Shown here: positions 34,821-42,943 of the stretch, in pieces | Layout of the letters: each line of letters opens with the position of its first letter | Position numbering within the stretch: position 1 is the first letter of the stretch | Program-made: the position numbers and the translations under genes | Origin: Rhizosaccharibacter radicis | Lineage (GTDB): Bacteria > Pseudomonadota > Alphaproteobacteria > Acetobacterales > Acetobacteraceae | Direction: 5' to 3' | Length of the DNA stretch: 64,000 nt | NCBI GenBank assembly: GCA_024508355.1 | Contig: JAMZEJ010000008.1 | Location: forward strand, 1-64,000 | The notes under the pieces: model-generated | Databases searched by the model: none | Told to the model about the DNA's origin: nothing | The model's input: only the letters and a program-made list of their open reading frames with translations

Positions 34821-35402
34821 TCAGGGCGAGCGGACACCCCGCATCGCCGTCCGCCGCTTCCGGTCCCAGCGCGGCCGCCGCAGAACCAGCAGCAGGGCGT
34901 CCCAGCCGATCGCCGGCACCTCGCGCAGCCGCCAGTACCAGCGCAGCTTCCAGCGGCGCGATGCCGGTCCGGCCGGCGGCGGCACGGCACGGGCCGGCAG
35001 CCCCGCGAGCCGCAGCAACAGCAGGCAGCGCGGCAGGTGGTAGGCGCTGGTGGCCGCGCGGACCCCGCCGCGATGCCGGCGGGCCCGCAGCATCGACCGG
35101 CAGATCAGCACGGTGTCCAGCGTATCGCGCGCCACCGGCTCCGGCAGGATGCGCTCCGCCGGCACGCCCGCATCCCGCAGCAGCCGCGCCATCACCTCCG
35201 CTTCCGCCGGGCCATGCCGCCCGACCCCGCCGCTCGGCAGATAGACCGGAGGAACGCCTCGCGCCTCGCCCCACCGCCACGCCGCTTCCACCCGCCTCGC
35301 CAGGGTGGGTGACGGGCTGCCATCCGGCCGGACCCCGGCCCCGAAGATGATCACCGCATCCCTTCCGGTCGTTGTCGCCGCCTGGGGGCTTACCGACGCC
35401 AT
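34821..35402 (-). CDS. YdcF/SanA-like DUF218 protein
   Basis: A 193-residue protein of the DUF218 (YdcF/SanA/ElyC) group. Typical segments are AVIIFGAGVRPDGSPSPTLARR (first strand and loop, near 16), YLPSGGVGRHGPAEAEVMAR (near 54), EPVARDTLDTVLICRSMLR (near 87) and ATSAYHLPRCLLLLRLAG, with the conserved SxYH element. No membrane helix is obvious, unlike SanA. Role unknown; relatives bind SAM or act in envelope homeostasis. It is convergent with the frameshifted gene (13 bases between stops) and may be the last gene of the minus-strand ProX-like / methyltransferase / small-protein series. Confidence 0.8.
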   Translation of the reverse strand: MASVSPQAATTTGRDAVIIFGAGVRPDGSPSPTLARRVEAAWRWGEARGVPPVYLPSGGVGRHGPAEAEVMARLLRDAGVPAERILPEPVARDTLDTVLICRSMLRARRHRGGVRAATSAYHLPRCLLLLRLAGLPARAVPPPAGPASRRWKLRWYWRLREVPAIGWDALLLVLRRPRWDRKRRTAMRGVRSP

Positions 35403-35620
35403 CGCTGCTTCATCCGATCCGCTCCGTGGGCCGGGCGGCTATCGCCCATCCCTGTGCCGGCAACGCGTGGGGCACACCATCGTGCCCGCCGGCGAACCTC
35501 GCGTCCGTCGGAACTCCTCCACTGGCGCCAGGCCGCCCCGCCGGGGACGGGGACGATCGGCTCCCGGCGGGGCCATGCACACACCAGGAGCCATGTCCGG
35601 AGCGAGGGGCGACACGCCCT

Positions 35621-35854
35621 TCAGCGTTCCCGGGACCGCGAAACGGTCGTTTCGCGCCCGATGGCGACAAGAAGCTCCGGCGGGTCGAGGCTCCAGATCT
35701 CGGGGGCGGACGGCGCTTCCGGCTCCAGCGATCGGTCGAGCTCGTCCGCGACCCGTTCGGGCAGAACCACGAACAATGCCGCTTCCTGCGGCGCGAGGCC
35801 GGCCAGCGCATCGCCGTTGTCCTGGAACAGCGCCTCGACCGCCGCCGGCGTCAT
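35621..35854 (-). CDS. small acidic hypothetical protein
   Basis: A 77-residue protein not related to anything I recognise, starting MTPAAVEALFQDNGDALAGL. It is acidic and helix-prone in the first two thirds (LAPQEAALFVVLPERVADEL), with two aligned acidic/proline repeats (LEPEAPSAPEIWSLDPPELL) and a basic end RSRER. Codons end almost always in G or C, as in real genes here, which is why I accept it although a ribosome binding site is weak. An in-frame ATG at 35923 would add 23 residues. It lies 137 bases downstream of the methyltransferase gene on the same strand. Confidence 0.5.
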   Translation of the reverse strand: MTPAAVEALFQDNGDALAGLAPQEAALFVVLPERVADELDRSLEPEAPSAPEIWSLDPPELLVAIGRETTVSRSRER

Positions 35855-35991
35855 GCGCCGGGCGCGGCCGGTCGGCGCCACGCGGCTGCTGCGGCACCCG
35901 GCTGGCGAACGGATTTCGTGCATCCGGCGCGGTTCGAGGCGGCTCCGGTGCCGATCCGCCGGCCGGGTATCCTTCGCCCGCGATCCGGCGG

Positions 35992-37275
35992 CTAGGCCGG
36001 CGGGCGCAGCAGGATGCGGTTGGCATGTTCCAGCGCCCGGAAGCTGTCGGCCCACCAGCTCTCGAACCGTCCCCGCTCGATGCCCCGCCCGGCCAGGATC
36101 CCGGCGATGGCGCCGACGGTGCGCTCGCCGTCGATCAGCCCGAGAAACGCCTTGGCCTGCACCGGCATCGGCAGCGGCACCGTCAGCGGCCCGAACTGCA
36201 GCGGCAGGGTGCCGCCCAGCCCCATCTGCTCGGCGATCACGGGCGCGGGCATCTCCCGCGCCACCGGCACCGCGTCCGGATGCAGCGGGTCGGGCCGCGC
36301 CGGCCGCTCTCCGCGGCGCACCGCATAGGCCACGTGGGTGTTCATGTTGCCGGCGAGCGCCTCCGCCAGCGCCGCGCGCTCCGCCCAGGACAGGCCGGCC
36401 GCGCGGCTCCGCAGCCTCGGATCGGGCAGCAGCAGGTCGGGATCGTACTGGGCCGGCTCCACGAGGCAGGCGGCTTCCAGCCCCGCCCCGTCCAGCAGCG
36501 CCAGGAACGCCGGCACGTCGTAGGCTCTGTCGCGCGGGTTCAGCAGCAGGTCGTACAGCCCCGCGTCGCCGCCGGTGAGGTGATCGCCGAAATTCTGGTT
36601 GTGCCTGAGCCAGGCCGTGCCCGGCAGGTGGCGCATCACGCGCCGGGCCGCATCCAGCCGTTCTTCCGGCGCCTGTTCCGGGGGCGCCAGCAGCGCCAGC
36701 GCGTCCTGCAGCATGTAGACCCCGGTGCGGCCGTGCGGCGCGTACACCATGAGCCCCATGCCGCCCCCCGGCGACAGCGAGGCTTCCAGCGCGCGGAGCG
36801 CCGCCAGCGGATCGGGCAGGTGGTGCAGCACCCCGCAGCAATCGATGTAATCGAACGTGCCGAGCTCCGGCGACGGCAGCGCGGCGAGCGAGAGCCGCTC
36901 GAAGCGGATGTTGGGCAGCCCGCGCATCTCGGCGCGGGCGCGCGCGATGCCGAGCGCCGTCGCCGACCGGTCGATCGCCACCACCTCGCCCGGCCGCCCG
37001 TCCTGGTGCAGCTGGGTGGCGAGCATGATGGCGCCGTCCCCGGTACCGCATCCCGCCACCAGCGCGCGCAACGGGCGGGAGCGCGGACGGGCCGCGCCGA
37101 ACACCCAATGATCGATCTCGCGCAGGTGGCTGGGGCTGCCCACGAACAGGCGCTTCCGCTCGTCCCGGGGATCGCGCTCCGGATAGGGATAGCGCTCGTA
37201 CTGGGCGCGCAGGCTGTCGTCGGCAGGATCGGAAACGGATGCCGCTCCCGGGCGGTGCGACCGATCGGCGCTCAC
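35992..37275 (-). CDS. SAM-dependent methyltransferase with PqqD-like C-terminus
   Basis: A 427-residue cytoplasmic protein. After a short AQYERYPYPERDPRDE element (the YPYP motif seen in a subset of methyltransferases) comes a Rossmann core: LVAGCGTGDGAIMLA (near 75), VVAIDRSATALGIARAR, DYIDCCGVLHHLPDP and LEASLSPGGGMGLMVYAPHG. A long helical middle (170-330) follows. The last about 50 residues, AFLGLIDGERTVGAIAGILA, look like the winged-helix core of PqqD (compare LVDGERTVADIAEML in pqqD of this window). I choose GTG 37275, which follows GAGGA closely; an ATG at 37323 overlaps the upstream gene. Acceptor unknown. Confidence 0.75.
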   Translation of the reverse strand: MSADRSHRPGAASVSDPADDSLRAQYERYPYPERDPRDERKRLFVGSPSHLREIDHWVFGAARPRSRPLRALVAGCGTGDGAIMLATQLHQDGRPGEVVAIDRSATALGIARARAEMRGLPNIRFERLSLAALPSPELGTFDYIDCCGVLHHLPDPLAALRALEASLSPGGGMGLMVYAPHGRTGVYMLQDALALLAPPEQAPEERLDAARRVMRHLPGTAWLRHNQNFGDHLTGGDAGLYDLLLNPRDRAYDVPAFLALLDGAGLEAACLVEPAQYDPDLLLPDPRLRSRAAGLSWAERAALAEALAGNMNTHVAYAVRRGERPARPDPLHPDAVPVAREMPAPVIAEQMGLGGTLPLQFGPLTVPLPMPVQAKAFLGLIDGERTVGAIAGILAGRGIERGRFESWWADSFRALEHANRILLRPPA

Positions 37276-37289
37276 CGTCCTCGCCCCGC

Positions 37290-38066
37290 TCAGGTCCGTG
37301 GGGTGAGCTTGCCGCGCTGCCACGCCTCGGCGGCGTCGTCCGCGCTCATGCCGTCGCGGCGCATGGCGTTCTCCATCGCGGAGATCACCGGGTTGCCGAG
37401 CGTGAGCTCGTCCAGCTCGTCCAGCAGGTCGGGGTCGAGCTCGGCCCGCAGCCCTTCACGCAACAACAGCCGCGCTTCCTGCGGCCGTCCCAGCACCCCC
37501 CGCGGATCGGCCAGCGGACGCAGGCGGCCGCCATGCAGCAGGGCGCCCGGCTGCCAGCACGGCACCACCGCCGCCACGCCCGCGTCCAGCAGCGCTGTGG
37601 CCCGCAGCACCGCGTTCTCCTCGGGCAGCACCTCGAGCGCGAAGCCGGCTTCCGCCAGCCCGTAGGTGCCGACCACCTCGCGGCACAGGGTTTCCAGCGA
37701 TGCCGGCACCAGCAGGCTTCTTTCGAGGATGGCCGCCGTTTCCGGACGCCCCAGGTCCTCCAGCGTCGCGATCGCCGGGGGCACCGCGGTCGTCGCCGCC
37801 CACAAGGCATGCGGCCGGTAGAGCACGCCGCCCATGGCGCCCATGCCGAACGCCGCCGTCGTCCACTCGGCATCCCGGTCCGGCAGCCAGGCGGTCGCCA
37901 GCATGTCGATCCCGCCCTCGCGCATGCGCCGTTCCAGCACCGCGCGGGGGGCCGCGAACATTTCCACCTCCATCTCATGCGCTTCCAGGACGCGCAGCAC
38001 CGCCGCCGCGGCAGCCTCGTGGCGGGGCTCGTCCGGATGCGCGAGCAGCAGGGTGGACAGGGTCAT
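37290..38066 (-). CDS. glycine-betaine-binding-protein-like protein without signal
   Basis: A 258-residue protein resembling the OpuAC/ProX substrate-binding fold: TLLLAHPDEPRHEAAAAAVL, GIDMLATAWLPDRDAEWT, ATLEDLGRPETAAILERSLL, VVGTYGLAEAGFALEVLPEE and AAVVPCWQPGALLHGGRLRP. The usual ligand cage tryptophans are seen as AWLP and CWQP. Unlike true periplasmic binding proteins it begins MTLSTLLLAHPDEP with no signal peptide or lipobox, so it is probably cytoplasmic. No permease or ATPase is encoded next to it. It precedes the methyltransferase gene by 14 bases, suggesting a joint role; a ligand such as a methylated amine is speculative. Confidence 0.65.
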   Translation of the reverse strand: MTLSTLLLAHPDEPRHEAAAAAVLRVLEAHEMEVEMFAAPRAVLERRMREGGIDMLATAWLPDRDAEWTTAAFGMGAMGGVLYRPHALWAATTAVPPAIATLEDLGRPETAAILERSLLVPASLETLCREVVGTYGLAEAGFALEVLPEENAVLRATALLDAGVAAVVPCWQPGALLHGGRLRPLADPRGVLGRPQEARLLLREGLRAELDPDLLDELDELTLGNPVISAMENAMRRDGMSADDAAEAWQRGKLTPRT

Positions 38067-38311
38067 GGGATCGCGACACTCCGAACGGGCGACAAGCCGA
38101 TGGCGGGGCGGTTGCAGCAGGTGCCGCCGCTTCCCGCAAGCCCGCGCGGTGGTTTAGCGACGAGAGGAGCACCGCGTTCCCCCGGCGCGACCCGCATCGC
38201 CCGCCGGGCGCGACCGGCCCCGTCGCCGGCGTGGCGTGGTGGGACGGATCGGAACGACGGCCGCCCGCGCGGGCTCGGACGGCAGGGCCCGAAGCGGCCG
38301 GGATGCCCGGA

Positions 38312-39592
38312 TCAGCCGGGCAGCAGTCCGGCGGTCTGCGCCAGCAGCGCCACGTTCAGCGCCACGATCACCATCACCATCGCGACATGAAGTGCCAGCC
38401 CCGCCCCGCCTAGGCGGAAGGTTCCCATCACGGCGGGATCGCGGCTCACCAGCAGCAGGGTGATCATCGGCACCGGCAGCACGAAGCTCAGCACTACCTG
38501 GCTCAGCACCAGCGCACTGGTCGGGTCCACGCCGCATGCGATCACCGCGAACGAGGGCAGCACCGTCACCACCCGCCGCAGCGTCACCGGGATGCGGAAC
38601 CGCACGAAGCCCTGCATCACCACCTGTCCGGCCAGGGTCGCCACCAGCGACGAGCTCAGGCCGGACGCCAGCAGCGACAACAGAAACAGCCCGGCCGCCG
38701 CCCCGCCCAGCAGCGGCGTCAGCGTCCGGTAGGCGCCCTCCAGGGTGGCGATGTCGGAATGGCCGCCGTGGAAGTTCGCGGTCACCACCACCATCGCCAT
38801 GTTCACCAGCCCGGCGATGCCGAGCGCCACCAGCACCTCGCGGTTGGAAAAGCGGATCATCCGCCGCCGGTCCGCATCCGAGCGCATCGGCACCCGGCCC
38901 TGCGTCAGGCTCGAGTGCAGAAAGATCGCGTGCGGCATCACCGTGGCGCCCACCAGCCCGATGCACAGCGTCAGCGCCTCGCCATCCGGCAGCGTCGGCA
39001 CCACGCTGCCCCGCGCGGCTTGGCCCCAGTGCACCGGGACGATGAACAGCTCCATCAGGTAGCTCAGGCTGATCACGGCCACGAGCCCGGTGATCAGCAG
39101 TTCCAGCGGCCGCATGCCGCGGTTCTGCAGGGTGAGCAGCAGGAGGGTGACGATCGCGGTCAGCCCCATCGCCGGCAGCAGCGCCAGGTGCATCAGCAGC
39201 GACAAGCCCACCGCGGCGCCGATGAACTCCGCGAGATCGGTCGCCATCGCGGCGGCCTCGCTGCCGATCCACATCGCGATCACCAGCGGGCCGGGATAGC
39301 GGTCCCGGCACAGCTCGGCCAGGTTGCGGCCGGACACGATGCCGACCCGCGCGGAGAGCGCCTGGAAGAACATCGCCACCACGTTGGCCAGCAGCACCAC
39401 CCACAGCAGCGCGTAGCCGTAGCGCGCCCCGGCCTGGATGTTGGTGGCGTAGTTGCCGGGATCGACATAGGCGACGGAGGCCACGAAGGCCGGTCCCGCC
39501 ATCCGCATCACGTTCGCGAGCCTGCCCCGGCGGCCGCCCGGCAGCTCCGTTCCGTTCTCCGGCTGCGCCAGTGTCGCCATTCCGTCCCGCAT
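38312..39592 (-). CDS. mntH: Mn(II)/H+ symporter, NRAMP family
   Basis: Inner-membrane manganese importer of about 426 residues and 11 helices. Metal-binding motifs are VAYVDPGNYATN in helix 1 and TVMPHAIFLHSSL in helix 6 (a small variation on the usual MPHNxxLHS). The end LALHVAMVMVIVALNVALL gives the last helix. Two in-frame starts are possible: ATG 39592, or ATG 39580 with GGGACGGA directly upstream. The gene is headed by an 18-base inverted repeat 11 bases before the first ATG, and mntR is divergent. I infer Mn-dependent repression by MntR. Confidence 0.93.
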   Translation of the reverse strand: MRDGMATLAQPENGTELPGGRRGRLANVMRMAGPAFVASVAYVDPGNYATNIQAGARYGYALLWVVLLANVVAMFFQALSARVGIVSGRNLAELCRDRYPGPLVIAMWIGSEAAAMATDLAEFIGAAVGLSLLMHLALLPAMGLTAIVTLLLLTLQNRGMRPLELLITGLVAVISLSYLMELFIVPVHWGQAARGSVVPTLPDGEALTLCIGLVGATVMPHAIFLHSSLTQGRVPMRSDADRRRMIRFSNREVLVALGIAGLVNMAMVVVTANFHGGHSDIATLEGAYRTLTPLLGGAAAGLFLLSLLASGLSSSLVATLAGQVVMQGFVRFRIPVTLRRVVTVLPSFAVIACGVDPTSALVLSQVVLSFVLPVPMITLLLVSRDPAVMGTFRLGGAGLALHVAMVMVIVALNVALLAQTAGLLPG

Positions 39593-39983
39593 GGATGCCA
39601 ATTTGTAGCCGAGGCTACAATCGGTCAACCGTGGTCCGCGTGGCGGATGACATTCCTCGCCGAGCGGTGGGCCTCGCCAAGCGGCGGGTCCCTCCGGCGG
39701 ATGCGGGGAGGAGTCGGTCGCCCCGGCTGCGGGTGCTCGCGAGGGTCGAATGGCCGTATCCCGGTCCGAAAGCCACCGCGCCGATACCCTGCCTCCTGTT
39801 CGGGCCACGACCCTGTCCGCCGCCGGACGACAACCCGGCCGGGTTGATCGGTACGGCACCATCCTGTCCGCCGCACGCCCCCTCGTCCGAGCGTTCGCGA
39901 TCGCGCGGGACTGCTTACCTCCCTGGGCCCCAGCCCGGCGGCGGATGGACCTCGCGGCCACGGCTTCCTATCGTGTCCGGACG
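39593..39983. other. intergenic region between divergent mntH and mntR
   Basis: About 390 bases. The mntH-proximal end holds the operator at 39603-39620. The rest shows reading frames on both strands without coding character. The mntR start is uncertain within this stretch because several in-frame ATGs precede 39984. Confidence 0.4.
39603..39620. promoter_or_regulatory. probable MntR operator of mntH
   Basis: TTGTAGCC and its exact complement GGCTACAA flank GA, directly upstream of mntH. The core TAGCC-N2-GGCTA resembles known MntR sites of proteobacteria, which share inverted TAGCC-type half-sites, and an mntR gene lies next door. A site this close to the start would block transcription or translation initiation when occupied. 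Confidence 0.75.
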
Positions 39984-40484
39984 ATGACGGCGTCCACCCG
40001 AACCGTTCCCCCGGCGACCCGGCCGGCCTCGCCGCGTCCGGCCACGGGCGCGACGCCCGCGGATTGCCATCCGTCGCAGGCCGACCATCTGCAGCGCGCC
40101 CGCAATGCCCAGGCGCGCATCCTGCTCGAGGACTACGTGGAGCTGATCGACGGCATCGCCGGGCCGGACGGTCTCGCCGGCCCCAGCGCCATGGCCCGCC
40201 AGCTCGGCGTGTCGCATGCCAGCGCCATCAAATGCATCGCGCGCCTGGTGCGTGCGGGGCTCGCCACCAGCCTGCCCTACAAGGGCGTGGCCCTCACCGA
40301 GGCCGGCCGGGCGATGGCCGAACGGGTGCGGCGGCGGCACCGGCTGGTGGTGTCGCTGTTGCGCGCCGTGGGGGTGCCCGAAGCCGACGCGGAAGCCGAC
40401 GCCGAGGGCATCGAGCACCACGTGTCCGACACCACCCTGCTCGCCTTCGAGCGCTTCCTGGTCCGCCGGCCCTTGGCGAAGTAG
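39984..40484 (+). CDS. mntR: manganese transport regulator MntR
   Basis: A 166-residue metalloregulator of the DtxR/MntR family. The winged helix is seen in LLEDYVELIDGIAGPDGLAG and ARQLGVSHASAIKCIARLVR, followed by the wing YKGVALTEAGRAMAERVRRR and the dimerisation/metal part HRLVVSLLRAVGVPEADAEA and EGIEHHVSDTTLLAFERF; the GIEHHVS segment supplies the metal ligands. It lacks a C-terminal SH3 domain, as is normal for MntR. Start ATG 39984 chosen for length; earlier ATGs add Pro/Arg-rich sequence. Expected to bind Mn(II) and repress divergent mntH. Confidence 0.88.
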   Translation: MTASTRTVPPATRPASPRPATGATPADCHPSQADHLQRARNAQARILLEDYVELIDGIAGPDGLAGPSAMARQLGVSHASAIKCIARLVRAGLATSLPYKGVALTEAGRAMAERVRRRHRLVVSLLRAVGVPEADAEADAEGIEHHVSDTTLLAFERFLVRRPLAK

Positions 40485-40493
40485 CCGGCCCCG

Positions 40494-40528
40494 AACCGCC
40501 GCCCGCCCACCAGAGGCGGAGCGGTTTC
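40494..40528. terminator. candidate bidirectional hairpin between mntR and tetR-type gene
   Basis: CGAACCGC near 40492-40499 can pair with GCGGTTTCG at 40521-40529 (one bulged T), extended by CGCC/GGCG inside. It lies 8 bases past the mntR stop, between convergent genes. Imperfect stem and no T-tract. Confidence 0.33.
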
Positions 40529-40587
40529 GCGTCGCCGCGATCGTTCCCGCGCCGCCGCCCGAAACATCCGGCCCCCGCGGCGGGAGT

Positions 40588-41301
40588 TCAGGGCGTTGCG
40601 GCCGTGCCCGCGTCCTTGCCGCCGTCCCGCGACAACAGCGCCCGCAGCGATCCCTGCCCGTCCGGTCGCACGAACCCCAGCAGCAGGGCGGCGGCCATGG
40701 CGCGGGCGCGCGCCGGCAGAGCGTCGTCCGCGATCTCGCCCGCCACCCAGAACGACAAGCAACCCCGGAAGCCGAGGGCCAGCAGGTCGGGCAGACGGTC
40801 ACGGGCCAATCCAGCGGCGGGGTCGCGCCGCTTCGCGAGATCCGCGGCGCCGTCCAGGGCGGCGATCCAGTAGCTGCGCGACCGGCCCGCCACCCGGCCC
40901 GGTTCCGCGGTGGGCACGCCCAGGAAGCCGATCAAGTGCCGGTTCAGAGCGGGCTCGGCCAGCAGCACCCCGGTGGCGATGTCGGTCGCCGCCAGAACCC
41001 GGTCCGCCATCCCGGCCGGCTCCGCCAGACTGGCGAGGCGGCCGTCCATCTCGTCGATCCGGCGGTCCGACAGCGCCTGCATGATACCGGCCTTGGAGCC
41101 GAACTGGTTGAACGGCGTGGCGAAGCTGACCCCGGCCGCCTCCGCCAGGTCGCGCATGGAGAACTCCGCCGCCCCGTCGCCGCGCAACAGCCGCTCGGCC
41201 GCGTCGAGTATCCGCGCACGCCGCTCGACGGATTTCCCCGTGCGCGCCTCCGGCCCTTTTCCATCGGTCTGTGCGGCAGCGGCGGGCTTGATCTTGCTCA
41301 T
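40588..41301 (-). CDS. TetR-family regulator
   Basis: A 237-residue one-component repressor. The N-terminal helix-turn-helix is clear in RRARILDAAERLLRGDGAAE and SMRDLAEAAGVSFATPFNQF, the latter holding the recognition helix. The C-terminal ligand domain (about 85-225) is all-helical and not recognisable to subfamily. It is divergent from an SDR gene over 48 bases that contain the perfect 14-base palindrome at 41309-41322, so I infer it represses that gene and itself. Confidence 0.88.
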   Translation of the reverse strand: MSKIKPAAAAQTDGKGPEARTGKSVERRARILDAAERLLRGDGAAEFSMRDLAEAAGVSFATPFNQFGSKAGIMQALSDRRIDEMDGRLASLAEPAGMADRVLAATDIATGVLLAEPALNRHLIGFLGVPTAEPGRVAGRSRSYWIAALDGAADLAKRRDPAAGLARDRLPDLLALGFRGCLSFWVAGEIADDALPARARAMAAALLLGFVRPDGQGSLRALLSRDGGKDAGTAATP

Positions 41302-41308
41302 CCGTGTT

Positions 41309-41322
41309 TTATATCATGATAT
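41309..41322. promoter_or_regulatory. perfect palindrome, probable TetR-type operator
   Basis: TATATCATGATATA is exactly self-complementary and sits centrally in the 48-base gap between divergent tetR-type and SDR genes. It is strikingly AT-rich against the background and would overlap the promoters of both genes, fitting mutual repression. Confidence 0.7.
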
Positions 41323-41349
41323 AGTTTTACCAGGAACAGACGACGCCCC

Positions 41350-42195
41350 ATGTCCGACCACAAGCACCAGACCTTCCTCATCACCGGGATCAGCTCCGGC
41401 CTGGGACGCGCTTTCGCCGCTGGCGCCCTGGCGGCTGGCCATCGGGTGATCGGCACCGTGCGCCGCGCCGACGACGCGAGCGCCTTCGAGGCGACCGAGC
41501 CGGGACGCGCCCACGCGGTTGTTCTCGACATCACCGATTTCGACGCGATCCCGGCGGCGGTCGCCGAACAAGAGAAACGCCACGGCCCGATCGACGTGCT
41601 GGTGAACAACGCCGGATACGGCCACGAGGGGGTGCTGGAGGAATCCTCCATCGACGATCTGCGGCGGCAGTTCGACACCAACGTGTTCGGCGCGGTGGCG
41701 ACCATCAAGGCGGTGCTGCCCGGCATGCGCGAGCGGCGGCGCGGCCACATCGTCAACGTCACCTCCATGGGCGGCTTCATCACCATGCCGGGCATCAGCT
41801 TCTATTGCGGCAGCAAGTTCGCGCTGGAAGGCATTTCCGAAGCTCTGGGCAAGGAAGTGGCACCGTTCGGCATCCGGGTCACCGCGCTGGCGCCCGGCCA
41901 GTTCCGCACCGACTGGGCCGGCCGTTCCATGGATCGCACGCCGCGCAGCATCCCGGACTACGACGCGGTGATGGACCCGATCCGGACCGCCCGCCAGAAC
42001 AAGAGCGGCCGCCAGCCGGGCGACCCGTCCAGGGCGGCGCAAGCCCTTCTGACGTTGGTCGGATCCGAGGCACCCCCAACGCGCCTGTTTCTGGGCGAGG
42101 ACGCGCTGGAACTGGTGACGGGCAAGCTGGACGCGATGCGTTCGGAGATCGGCGCCTGGGAGACGGTCTCACGATCCACGAGCTTCGAGGTTTGA
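41350..42195 (+). CDS. short-chain dehydrogenase/reductase
   Basis: A 281-residue NADP(H)-type oxidoreductase. TGISSGLGRAFA (near 13) binds coenzyme, NNAGYGHEG (near 90) is the adenine-region motif, and catalysis uses Ser in VTSMGGF and Tyr-x3-Lys in FYCGSKFALEGI. The subtype (TGxSSGxG, alternating with GTVRRADDASAFEA) is common for xenobiotic or quinone-type reductases regulated by TetR proteins. Starts at ATG 41350, 28 bases after the operator palindrome. The next gene, a SnoaL-like protein, begins 61 bases later on the same strand. Confidence 0.87.
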   Translation: MSDHKHQTFLITGISSGLGRAFAAGALAAGHRVIGTVRRADDASAFEATEPGRAHAVVLDITDFDAIPAAVAEQEKRHGPIDVLVNNAGYGHEGVLEESSIDDLRRQFDTNVFGAVATIKAVLPGMRERRRGHIVNVTSMGGFITMPGISFYCGSKFALEGISEALGKEVAPFGIRVTALAPGQFRTDWAGRSMDRTPRSIPDYDAVMDPIRTARQNKSGRQPGDPSRAAQALLTLVGSEAPPTRLFLGEDALELVTGKLDAMRSEIGAWETVSRSTSFEV

Positions 42196-42256
42196 CCCCG
42201 GGCTGGAGCTTCGTCGGACCGGATCGCTCCCCCCCAACCGAACGAGAACCGAGCCC

Positions 42257-42682
42257 ATGTCCTATACGGATGAAGAGAACGCCAACCTTCGGGTGGTGAA
42301 GAACACACTCGCCGCCGCCGCGGACGATTTCAGCAAGTTCGGCGCTGCGATCTTCGCCGAGAACGCGGCATGGACCATCTCCGGCTACGGTCTGGTCGCC
42401 CGGACCTTCCACGGCATCAAGGACCTGATCGACAACGCGGAACAGGCCTTGTTCGATCGCTGGGATGGCACGGCCGCCCTTCGGACGAAGGGGGTCTGGG
42501 CGGACGGGGACAAGGTGTTCACACACGTCGCCTCGTCGGCCCGCGCGGTGGACGGACTGCCTTACGCCAACGAGTACCTCTACATCCTGACCATGAAGGA
42601 CGGAAAGGTCGTCGCCGGGACCGCGTGGCTCGATCTGCACAGCTATTACGGGATCATCGACCGGGTGAAGCTTCCCGCCTGA
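42257..42682 (+). CDS. SnoaL/NTF2-like protein
   Basis: A 141-residue single-domain protein of the NTF2-like alpha+beta barrel class, as in SnoaL-like isomerases. Typical segments are FGAAIFAENAAWTISGYGLV, ARTFHGIKDLIDNAEQALFD, YANEYLYILTMKDGKVVAGT and AWLDLHSYYGIIDRVK, the last giving the acidic/histidine residues of the cavity. Substrate unknown. It follows the SDR gene closely and is probably in the same TetR-controlled unit. A strong hairpin at 42765-42794 follows before the convergent monooxygenase gene. Confidence 0.82.
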   Translation: MSYTDEENANLRVVKNTLAAAADDFSKFGAAIFAENAAWTISGYGLVARTFHGIKDLIDNAEQALFDRWDGTAALRTKGVWADGDKVFTHVASSARAVDGLPYANEYLYILTMKDGKVVAGTAWLDLHSYYGIIDRVKLPA

Positions 42683-42764
42683 CGCTCCTGCTCGCTCCCG
42701 CGGTCGGAGAAGCGGCTCCCGCTTGATCGTCCCGCCGATTCAGGACGCGCCGCGCGGCTACCAT

Positions 42765-42794
42765 CGCTGTTCCGGGCGCGGAACCGGGACAGCG
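42765..42794. terminator. candidate terminator between convergent genes
   Basis: CGCTGTTCCGG pairs with CCGGGACAGCG (11 bp, one G-U) around an 8-base loop, 83 bases past the SnoaL-like stop. Suitable to end transcription from the plus strand. No T-tract. The rest of 42683-42943 holds nothing I recognise. Confidence 0.48.
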
Positions 42795-42943
42795 CGGAGC
42801 GGGGGGTGCGGAAGGAACGTCCGGCGACCTGACGGCGAGACGTGCCTGCCGGCGCGTCTCCTCTCCGCGGGTCTCCCGATCCGCGTGCGCCGGCCGTGCG
42901 CCACTCACAAGGGCGGTCGCGACCGGAACCCAGTTCGAAGCGG

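Noticed and set aside
35410-35811. 133-residue minus-strand ORF overlapping the small acidic ORF
   Set aside because: Arg/Ser/Pro-rich shadow frame; the 77-residue frame at 35621-35854 has much better codon use.
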